Source of the DNA: Desulfobulbaceae bacterium
GTDB lineage: Bacteria; Desulfobacterota; Desulfobulbia; Desulfobulbales; Desulfobulbaceae
Length of the DNA stretch: 7,251 bases
Direction of reading: 5' to 3'
NCBI GenBank assembly: GCA_007121995.1
Contig: SKJK01000218.1
Span: 1 to 7,251 of the forward strand
Below, piece by piece: positions 1 to 6,698 of this stretch (positions are counted from its first letter, which is position 1; every line of letters starts with the position of its first letter). A program made the position numbers and the translations under genes. The notes under the pieces are model-generated. The model saw only the letters and a program-made list of their open reading frames with translations. It did no database searches and had not been told where the DNA came from.

Positions 1-464
1 AGAACAAAGGGGATTGCCATCAATATCAAGGGCTTGATCAAGTCGCGCAGACGATACCCGCCTGCCACCTCAGTGCCGGCGTAGCAGGAGGCCAGTACCA
101 GAATGAGAATCAGCTTAGCTGGTTCAGAGGGCTGCAGATTGAAGAAACCAAGATCGATCCACCGTTGCGCACCACCGATGGTTTTTACAAACAGCAGGGT
201 ATACAGCAGTAGCAGCAATGTGAAAAAATAAAGCACGAAGCCGAGCTTGGCCAGCTTCTGATAGTCCTGGGTGATCACAAGCACGATCAGTGCCAAGCCG
301 ACAGTGAAAAACAAGAGCTGCCGGTAAAATATCGCCGAAGCACCGGTGTCGGCACTGTAGGTTGCACTGTACAGATTGATCAGCGCCATGCCGGAAACAA
401 GAAGCAACATGAGCAGCATAACCCAGTCAAAATGCTGCAGTAAACGTCGGTCAAATCGTAACAT
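1..464 (-). CDS. rodA: RodA, SEDS peptidoglycan glycosyltransferase of the elongasome (partial, N-terminal 154 residues)
   Basis: RodA is an inner-membrane SEDS-family polymerase that extends glycan strands from lipid II and works with PBP2 during side-wall growth. I translated the minus strand from ATG 464-462; the frame stays open to the left edge, giving 154 of the usual roughly 370 residues. Hydrophobic segments lie at about residues 14-33, 46-64, 74-93 and 115-128. The SEDS signature spans residues 97-117, with GGAQRWIDLG followed by QPSEPAKL; this RW(I)...QPSExAK motif is shared by RodA and FtsW. Pairing with PBP2 and Mre genes points to RodA and not FtsW. The gene follows mrdA by 97 untranslated bases after its stop codon. 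Its ribosome binding site is weak (GAGAAAT just before the ATG). Two in-frame TTG codons at 471-476 are possible alternative starts. The C-terminal half is off the window, so its integrity is unknown. Confidence 0.93.
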   Translation of the reverse strand, partial: MLRFDRRLLQHFDWVMLLMLLLVSGMALINLYSATYSADTGASAIFYRQLLFFTVGLALIVLVITQDYQKLAKLGFVLYFFTLLLLLYTLLFVKTIGGAQRWIDLGFFNLQPSEPAKLILILVLASCYAGTEVAGGYRLRDLIKPLILMAIPFV

Positions 465-566
465 ATTTCTCAACAATCTAAAAAGGCTGTTGGCGTTAGA
501 GCCAGGTATGGATGGATCTTTGGTCAGCAGTGCTCCAGAGAAGAGGACCGGATACGCCCACCACGA

Positions 567-2687
567 TCATTGGGAAGGTTGCGTCACCGGCAGCAACAAG
601 ACCTCATCGTCCTCTTCATGTACGGGGACACCGACGTCGATGAGCATGTCTTCAGACAACAGTACTTGTTGCAGCCTGCCGTGCTCCGCCTGTTCAAGTT
701 CGCGCGCTTGCTGGTAAAATTTATCTGCAAAATACCCGTTGAGAACCGCGGCGGCAATGGGAGCGGCCACGGAACTGCCGTGCAAGCCATGCTCCACCAG
801 AACCGTCACCGCAATTTCAGGATTGGTCGCCGGAGCAAAACTGGTAAACCAGGCATGGTCTCTGAATCTGTAGGGAATCTCTTCGTCCTTCAGGCCCCTG
901 TACTGTTTCAGGCGCACCACCTGACCAGTTCCGGTCTTGCCACCGACAATAATCCCTTCGGCATCAAGCCTCGCTCTTCGACCTGTGCCTCTTTTGCCGT
1001 TGACCGCTTCAACCATTCCGTCCCGAATCAGCTTCAACCATCTCCCCTGGCCGGTGAGGCGATGCAGGATGGTCGGCTCGAAGGATTCGATCACCTGACC
1101 GTCGGGATCAACTACCCGCTCGACAATCGCCGGTTTAAACAGAGTGCCGCCATTGGCAATTCCGGCGGTCATCATATTCAACTGCAGCGGCGTCACCAGA
1201 TTAAAGCCCTGACCAATAGCAATAGAGGTGGTTTCTCCTTCCATCCATCTTTCGCCATGGCGCCTCCATTTCCATTCCGCGGTGGGGACGAGGCCCGGTT
1301 TTTCATGTTCCATTTCTATCCCGGTCAGGGCACCGAACCCGAACATGCGTGCATATTTTGCGATTCGATCGACGCCGAGCCTGAGCCCCACCTGATAGAA
1401 ATAGACATCACAGGATTCCGCCATGGCCTTTTCCAGATCCACATGCCCATGGCCTCCGCGTTTCCAGCAGCGGTAGATCCGATTACCGAAGCGAAAGTGC
1501 CCAGGGCAGTAATGAGTCGTCTCCGGGGTAATGATGCCTTCGGATAAACCGGCAAGGGCGGTGACGGCTTTATAGGTCGATGCCGGAGGGTACTGCCCTT
1601 GAACAAGTTTATTCACCAATGGGTGCAAGGGATTGTCAAGCATCTCCTGCCAGGCCCTTTGTGAAATACCGCCGACAAATTCCTCCAGATGCAATGCCGG
1701 CGCGCTGGCCACCACCAGCATGCGGCCGGTGTTGACCTCCATGGCGACCACCGCGCCGGCACGGTTATCCTCGGCCATCAAGTCTTCGGCAATTTTCTGC
1801 AACTCCATGTCAAGAGTGAGATAAAGATCATTGCCAGGCAAGGGTTCCATCCCTTTCAGGTTTCTCTGCTCAAACCCCATTGCATTGACTTCCATGTAAT
1901 CCCGGCCTTTCTCGCCGTGCAAATCCCCTTCCCGCAAACGCTCCAGCCCCATCTTACCGATAATATCACAGCCTCGGTATACCTGTCGGTCCATGCGTTC
2001 CAGTTCCTCCCGGCTGATTTCCCCCAGGTAGCCGATAAGATGCGAAGCCAGGTTGCCATAGTGATACACACGCAGCGGAACGACTTCAATTTTTATTTCC
2101 GGTAGATGCATGCGACTGTTTTCAATCCGTGCCACGGTCTCCCAGTCGATGTCCTCGGCCAGTCGTACGGGAATGTGCGCCGGAACTCCGGACATTCTTC
2201 TAACTCTCTCGAGCAGGCTGGATGTATCCTGATCTAGAATCCTGGTCAGTTTTTTCAACCAATCATCATCGATCCGATTGCTCTCACGAACCCAGGTCAC
2301 ATTGAAGGACGGCCGGTTGGTAACAATTTCCCTGCCACGACGATCATAAATATTGCCCCTGGGAGCGGCGACCTCCAAAACGCGGACCCGGTTTGAATCT
2401 GCCAGTCGACCATACATCTCCCCCTGCTGAATCTGCAGGTACCAAAGACGGGTAACCGCCACTGCGAAGAACAAGGTGAGCACAACCAACGAATAAAGAG
2501 CCTTTTTTTTGAAGCCGTTGATAGTGTTCTCGTCCCTCTGATTCAGGGGTGTTACCCCGCCATCTTTCCTTCCTCCGCTATCGCGCAAAGATTCTGCTCG
2601 TTTTCGATTTTGTTTTTTATTTCGAAACATTGTTTTCAAAAAAACAGGCAGCACGTCCATGATCTTTGCAGAATCTTTTCTCAACAT
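567..2687 (-). CDS. mrdA: Penicillin-binding protein 2, elongation-specific class B transpeptidase
   Basis: PBP2 cross-links peptidoglycan in the periplasm as RodA's partner. The longest frame gives 706 residues. It has a basic cytoplasmic N-terminus, one membrane anchor (about 63-82), a pedestal/dimerisation domain with the class B motif APRGNIYDR (108-116), and a transpeptidase domain with all catalytic motifs: SxxK as S370-T-Y-K373, SCD at 425-427 in the SxN position, and KTGT at 584-587. A zinc-site-like set C394, C407, H413, C426 lies between the first two motifs. The C-terminal 20 residues are acidic and then Leu-rich. The start is uncertain. ATG 2687 has no spaced Shine-Dalgarno, and residues 1-44 are Lys/Arg-rich and AT-rich in codons, giving a pre-anchor tail of about 62 residues; from memory, E. 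coli PBP2 has a much shorter tail. A very good Shine-Dalgarno and ATG at 2561-2576 lie one frame out of register (see finding). Product identity is secure; the 5' end is not. Confidence 0.95.
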   Translation of the reverse strand: MLRKDSAKIMDVLPVFLKTMFRNKKQNRKRAESLRDSGGRKDGGVTPLNQRDENTINGFKKKALYSLVVLTLFFAVAVTRLWYLQIQQGEMYGRLADSNRVRVLEVAAPRGNIYDRRGREIVTNRPSFNVTWVRESNRIDDDWLKKLTRILDQDTSSLLERVRRMSGVPAHIPVRLAEDIDWETVARIENSRMHLPEIKIEVVPLRVYHYGNLASHLIGYLGEISREELERMDRQVYRGCDIIGKMGLERLREGDLHGEKGRDYMEVNAMGFEQRNLKGMEPLPGNDLYLTLDMELQKIAEDLMAEDNRAGAVVAMEVNTGRMLVVASAPALHLEEFVGGISQRAWQEMLDNPLHPLVNKLVQGQYPPASTYKAVTALAGLSEGIITPETTHYCPGHFRFGNRIYRCWKRGGHGHVDLEKAMAESCDVYFYQVGLRLGVDRIAKYARMFGFGALTGIEMEHEKPGLVPTAEWKWRRHGERWMEGETTSIAIGQGFNLVTPLQLNMMTAGIANGGTLFKPAIVERVVDPDGQVIESFEPTILHRLTGQGRWLKLIRDGMVEAVNGKRGTGRRARLDAEGIIVGGKTGTGQVVRLKQYRGLKDEEIPYRFRDHAWFTSFAPATNPEIAVTVLVEHGLHGSSVAAPIAAAVLNGYFADKFYQQARELEQAEHGRLQQVLLSEDMLIDVGVPVHEEDDEVLLLPVTQPSQ
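2572..2576 (-). promoter_or_regulatory. Strong Shine-Dalgarno (GGAGG) that may mark the true mrdA start
   Basis: On the minus strand GGAGGAAGGAAAG precedes ATG 2563-2561 by an ideal distance, the best ribosome binding site in the elongation cluster. The ATG opens only ATG-GCG-GGG-TAA. One extra G in the four-G run (plus-strand C's at 2555-2558) would join it to the PBP2 frame as M-A-G-V-T-P-L-N. The motif is seen directly; that it is the working mrdA site is inference. Confidence 0.5.
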
Positions 2688-2794
2688 CCTTGAATCCGTG
2701 ATTGCTGGGTCTTGTTTAGGATATATTTTACTGAAATCAGGTTATAAATGCAGGGGTATAATTTAGCAGGATGTCGCCACCCGCTGCCCTTTGG

Positions 2795-2804
2795 GACGTA
2801 CGTC
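2795..2804. repeat. 10-base perfect palindrome GACGTACGTC
   Basis: The sequence equals its own reverse complement and does not extend further. It lies about 110 bases upstream of the annotated mrdA start. It could be a protein-binding half-site pair, but a 10-base palindrome in GC-rich DNA can also arise by chance. Confidence 0.4.
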
Positions 2805-2874
2805 AGCACACTTACAGACCCAGGAATATATCAGGCCCGACGCCGACGGCGGTTATCCGGCCGCAAACGCAATC

Positions 2875-2888
2875 TGTTCCATGGAACA
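2875..2888. repeat. 14-base perfect palindrome TGTTCCATGGAACA
   Basis: A perfect inverted repeat with no spacer, 17 bases past the mreD stop codon. It has the shape of a dimeric regulator operator (TGTTC-N4-GAACA). It has no following T-tract, so it does not look like an intrinsic terminator. A regulatory role is inference. Confidence 0.5.
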
Positions 2889-2905
2889 ATACTGCGTTGA
2901 GCCTT

Positions 2906-3373
2906 CTATCTTACCAAATCAAAGCCGAGGAACAGAGGGTAGGTAAAGATGATCACCAGCAAGACCCGGACGATCATCTGCCACCATGACCAAACAACCT
3001 GCTCTCCAGTCTCAAAAAAACGAAGAAGAAAAAAAAAACACAAGGAGACAGCAAGAAAACTCACGGCAACAAGCGGGATCCGATACAGGGATTCATTAAT
3101 CGGCAGATGCCCTGCCACAACCCTGATACTGAAATAACCAAAGAGACAGAGAAAGGAATACATACCCACAACCGTTCCGGAAAGGACGTCGAGTATGCAC
3201 CCTAGAGGCAACAAAACCAAGAGGCTGCGCAATAGATCAACACGGAACGCCAGATAGGCCACGAGGATATAATAAAAATCCGGGGCAAACAGCCACACCG
3301 GCGTGGGCATGCATACGGTGGTCTGTATCAGAACCAGGAACACCCCGATTAGAACATAATAGCCGACCATCAT
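2906..3373 (-). CDS. mreD: Rod shape-determining protein MreD
   Basis: MreD is a small integral inner-membrane protein that joins MreC and the RodA-PBP2 synthase in the elongation complex. The 155-residue product has the normal family length (about 160) and is almost wholly hydrophobic. Likely membrane spans are at about 3-20, 32-44, 48-65, 67-86, 98-120 and 132-152. The central stretch matches the family pattern: PDFYYILVAYLAFR (31-44), then LPLGCILDVLSG (55-66), including the conserved G...LD..SG. The start at 3373 is supported by GAGGT (3381-3385) seven bases upstream; a second Met codon follows at once. It starts 35 bases after the mreC stop. The coding strand carries a T10 run (plus-strand A's at 3029-3038) and a T7 run (3014-3020), which are natural slippage sites, but the frame is intact through both. 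Assignment rests on topology, motif and operon position, since MreD sequences diverge widely. Confidence 0.92.
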   Translation of the reverse strand: MMVGYYVLIGVFLVLIQTTVCMPTPVWLFAPDFYYILVAYLAFRVDLLRSLLVLLPLGCILDVLSGTVVGMYSFLCLFGYFSIRVVAGHLPINESLYRIPLVAVSFLAVSLCFFFLLRFFETGEQVVWSWWQMIVRVLLVIIFTYPLFLGFDLVR

Positions 3374-3408
3374 GATGCGTACCTCAGGACCAGATACAAA
3401 TGAACAAG

Positions 3409-4290
3409 TTAGAACGGTTCCATCTGCTGCAGTTCAGATATATCCTGCTGTTCGATGACCAGGAGGTACTCAAGGGTCTGGTAATCGACCGCCGGTGTAA
3501 CCTCGATCTCGTGAAACATTCCCCGTGGCTTTTTGATGACCTTGGAAACTACCCCCACAGGAAGACCGGTGGGAAAGACACCACCGTACCCGGCAGTGAC
3601 CACATAATCCCCCTCTTCGACCTCCACGGTTTTGAGTATGTACTCAAGCCGATAGGTCAGGGTTCCAGTCCCTTTGAGGATTCCCCGAACCCTGGATTTC
3701 TGCAGCAGAACATCGATGGCACTGGAGGGGGCAATGGCCAGGAGCACCTTGGAGTAGTTAGGAGAAGTGGTAAAAATCTGGCCGACGATGCCCTCACTGT
3801 TCACTACGGGATTACCTTTGACAAGACCACTGTTTGAGCCCTGATCAATGATGATGGATCGGAACCAGACCGAGGGGTCCTTACCGATAACCGTGGCAGC
3901 GACCACCGGTTGGGATAGCCTATCCCTGAACCCCAGCAGCCTGCGAAAGCTGGCATTGGTGGCCATGGCTTCACGGCTTTTGTTCAACAGAGCTTCATTT
4001 TCCTGCAACTGCACAAGCAATCTTTTATTTTCTTCACGCAGACGAAGAGAATCCTGGAAAACATTGAGATATTCCTCGGTAAAGTCTTTCACCGACGAAC
4101 TGGTGAATGCAACCATTTTCTGGAGCGGTCCGACAGCTTCCAGCATCAGCTTATGCATGGCACTGAATTTCTGGGTCCCCAAAGTAGAGACAAGAAAAAT
4201 CAGTGTCAAGGTCAGCAGAAAACCGGCAACAAAAACAATACGGAAGAGACGAAAACGGCTACTGCGCTTTCTGGTGGTTTTTTTTCTCAT
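3409..4290 (-). CDS. mreC: Rod shape-determining protein MreC
   Basis: MreC is a bitopic inner-membrane protein whose periplasmic part binds and activates PBP2. The 293-residue product has a basic cytoplasmic tail (KKTTRKRSSRFR, residues 3-14), one membrane anchor (about 16-36), a heptad-like coiled coil (about 75-118, ending in SFRRLLGF), and then the two beta-barrel subdomains. The family signature GDYVVTAGYGGVFPTGLPVG spans 227-246, close to the usual GD.VvTSG.gG.fP.GlpVG. Length is normal for the family. Start choice: ATG 4290 is the first possible start after an in-frame TGA only four codons upstream, yet no good Shine-Dalgarno precedes it. The start overlaps the TGA of a four-codon reading frame (see finding). 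mreC lies 76 bases after mreB and 35 bases before mreD, consistent with one transcript. Confidence 0.95.
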   Translation of the reverse strand: MRKKTTRKRSSRFRLFRIVFVAGFLLTLTLIFLVSTLGTQKFSAMHKLMLEAVGPLQKMVAFTSSSVKDFTEEYLNVFQDSLRLREENKRLLVQLQENEALLNKSREAMATNASFRRLLGFRDRLSQPVVAATVIGKDPSVWFRSIIIDQGSNSGLVKGNPVVNSEGIVGQIFTTSPNYSKVLLAIAPSSAIDVLLQKSRVRGILKGTGTLTYRLEYILKTVEVEEGDYVVTAGYGGVFPTGLPVGVVSKVIKKPRGMFHEIEVTPAVDYQTLEYLLVIEQQDISELQQMEPF

Positions 4291-4366
4291 TGATGAAACA
4301 TGTCAATCGCCCGCGACTCCAGAATCGGCAACACAAGGCACTGGAGGCATCAAGCCGCTCTGATCG

Positions 4367-5410
<1,044 letters not shown>

Positions 5411-5500
5411 TCACCTGAAGGAGTCAAATAAGGTATCGGCTCATCGCCGCGTAAACCTGCCCAACGGGACAATGCTCTGCATCGCCCAAATAAAAAGCGT

Positions 5501-5529
5501 ACATTACCAACAGAACCAGAGCTTGGCAA
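5501..5529 (-). promoter_or_regulatory. Candidate sigma-70 promoter for mreB
   Basis: On the minus strand TTGCCA (5529-5524, 5 of 6 matches to the -35 consensus) is followed after exactly 17 bases by TAATGT (5506-5501, which keeps the most conserved T1, A2 and T6 of the -10). Transcription would begin near 5494, leaving a leader of about 90 bases before mreB. I see no clear riboswitch or attenuator in that leader. This is a visual match; no start site has been mapped. Confidence 0.4.
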
Positions 5530-5567
5530 TCTATATGGCGGAGGCTTGAAAAAGAATCGAGAAAAAC

Positions 5568-5596
5568 TTGACAGGATATGTTCAGGCATGGTAAGT
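5568..5596 (+). promoter_or_regulatory. Candidate promoter for tRNA-Ala
   Basis: A perfect -35 hexamer TTGACA lies at 5568-5573, 41 bases before the tRNA. The matching -10 position (5591-5596, GTAAGT, 17-base spacing) is a poor match. It is followed by GC-rich GCCTC, which resembles the discriminator of stringently controlled stable-RNA promoters. A 5-base inverted repeat AGGCA/TGCCT (5584-5588 and 5596-5600) overlaps it. Only the -35 is convincing. Confidence 0.35.
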
Positions 5597-5614
5597 GCCT
5601 CTTGAGAAAAATAT

Positions 5615-5690
<76 letters not shown>

Positions 5691-5724
5691 TTAGACAGTC
5701 CAACGACATCCATGGTCGTTCTTT

Positions 5725-5759
5725 AAACCCGCATCCTGCCAAGGATTGCGGGTTTTTTT
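5725..5759 (+). terminator. Rho-independent terminator of tRNA-Ala
   Basis: AAACCCGCA-TCC pairs with GGA-(T)-TGCGGGTTT (one bulged T), with loop TGCCAA, followed directly by a run of seven T's (5753-5759). It begins 35 bases after the tRNA. Read on the minus strand the same hairpin is followed by only three T's, so it should stop minus-strand transcripts from the metallopeptidase side poorly. Confidence 0.88.
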
Positions 5760-5766
5760 GTCCGTT

Positions 5767-5961
5767 ATCATCCACGGTGATACCAAGTCCAAGATCACCA
5801 ACATGCCGCCGTAGCACATCGGAGCGGATAACACCGATGACCATGCCGTTACTGCAGATAAAGCGGAACCAGCCCAGCAATGCCCGGAAACGAGTGCTGC
5901 CATTCACGGAGTTGAAACACTCCAGCCGCATCGCCACAGGGTGGCCGTCGCCAGGGTCTAA
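5767..5961 (-). pseudogene. DUF932 (phage/plasmid-like) gene remnant, truncated at both ends
   Basis: A minus-strand frame from about 5961 to 5767 encodes about 65 residues that I recognise as an internal part of the DUF932 family: HPVAMRLECFNSVNGSTRF, then LLGWFRFICSNGMVIG, with the family's characteristic NSVxGS and ICSNGMVIG motifs. Family members are about 250-400 residues long; their N-terminal and C-terminal parts are absent here. Upstream the frame runs into the metallopeptidase 3' end without a plausible start. Downstream it runs through the tRNA terminator and tRNA in antisense. I therefore call it a decayed fragment. DUF932 proteins are typical cargo of integrated elements and islands, and their function is not firmly established. 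Because the motifs are well preserved, the decay looks like deletion and not long mutational drift. Confidence 0.75.
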
Positions 5962-5987
5962 AGAAAAGCAATGAGATTGTTGATTTC

Positions 5988-6698
5988 CTACAAAGTATAC
6001 TGGTCGCCATTCCGGCGCAGCCACTCCTCATGAAGCTCATATTCAGGGGCAGCACATCGCAATTGCTTATAAAAATCCTGGCTGTGGTTGTGTTCAAGCA
6101 GGTGCACGAGTTCATGCAGGATCAGGTAATCAATCTGTTCGATTGGCAGCAGCATCACTCGCCAATGAAAAAAGAGTTTGCTGCTTTGGGCACATGACCC
6201 CCAACGAAAACCAAGGTCACGAATATTGATGGATGCGGGCGTTACCCCTACACGCCCCTGCAAAAGTTGCACACGGCTCGGAATCCAGTCTTCGGCGTGT
6301 TTGCTATACCAGGCGATAAATGCCTCTCTCCCCTTGGTGGCCAGGGATCGAGGCAAGAGAAACCGTCCGTTTTGCCACCGAAGAAGACCTGCGTGTTTTT
6401 GTCCGTATGCAGGTTCATCCAGGAGCTTCAACTTGTACTTTCTACCGCGATAATAAAACCCTTCACCGGAAACAAATTCCTTCTCGGGCAGATTGTGCAG
6501 TTCTTCTCTTTTACGACCAAGCTGCCGGTAAATCCACAGCATCTTCTCCTGAACCCAACATTCCAGCTTCTCCCGGTCAACATTTTCAGGGGCGTAGAGA
6601 ACCACTTCTCCATCCCGCTCCACGCTCAGCTCCACGGTCTTGCGGCGGGAACTGCGTTGAATCAGGATGGACAGATCGTTAATCGCGATTATTTCCAT
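5988..6698 (-). CDS. YgjP/DUF45-type (SprT-like, M48-related) zinc metallopeptidase linked to hsdR
   Basis: A predicted soluble zinc protease of 236 residues. It has the gluzincin-like motif HELVH (195-199), which supplies two zinc ligands and the catalytic Glu196. A third His follows in EHNHSQDF (H205 most likely, matching the family's NHSxxFW block). Upstream is the family signature LGFRWGSC (162-169). The N-terminal half is a beta-rich region with RRKTVELSV typical of YgjP-like proteins, then a basic helix. No signal peptide or membrane span is visible, so it should be cytoplasmic. Start choice: ATG 6698 gives the usual N-terminus MEIIAINDLSILIQ. A longer frame from a TTG at 6743 would add 15 unlikely residues. 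Only GTGGGG lies before the ATG, but the start sits inside the last codons of hsdR (20-base overlap), so translation is probably coupled. Genes of this family are, from general knowledge, frequent neighbours of type I restriction operons; the substrate is unknown. Confidence 0.88.
   Translation of the reverse strand: MEIIAINDLSILIQRSSRRKTVELSVERDGEVVLYAPENVDREKLECWVQEKMLWIYRQLGRKREELHNLPEKEFVSGEGFYYRGRKYKLKLLDEPAYGQKHAGLLRWQNGRFLLPRSLATKGREAFIAWYSKHAEDWIPSRVQLLQGRVGVTPASINIRDLGFRWGSCAQSSKLFFHWRVMLLPIEQIDYLILHELVHLLEHNHSQDFYKQLRCAAPEYELHEEWLRRNGDQYTL

Larger units (their letters stand above)
2688..2905 (-). promoter_or_regulatory. mreD-mrdA intergenic region with palindromes and a possible internal promoter
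   Basis: This 218-base gap is by far the longest inside an otherwise compact cluster. I see no convincing coding frame in it. It holds two perfect palindromes (2875-2888 and 2795-2804). There is also a possible minus-strand promoter with -10 TATAAC at 2741-2746 and, 17 bases upstream, a poor -35 CTGCTA (3 of 6 matches). The region could let mrdA-rodA be transcribed apart from mreBCD. The promoter is a weak visual match only. Confidence 0.3.

Noticed and set aside
570..1547. Long plus-strand open frame of 325 codons opposite mrdA
   Set aside because: It is fully antisense to the PBP2 transpeptidase domain, whose catalytic motifs are all present; the translation has no recognisable domain.
2771..2989. 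Plus-strand 72-codon frame across the mreD-mrdA gap
   Set aside because: No ribosome binding site, no recognisable features, and half of it is antisense to mreD; the gap is better read as regulatory.
5584..5600. AGGCA/TGCCT inverted repeat just before tRNA-Ala as an operator or att core
   Set aside because: Only five base pairs with a seven-base spacer; too short to support without conservation data.
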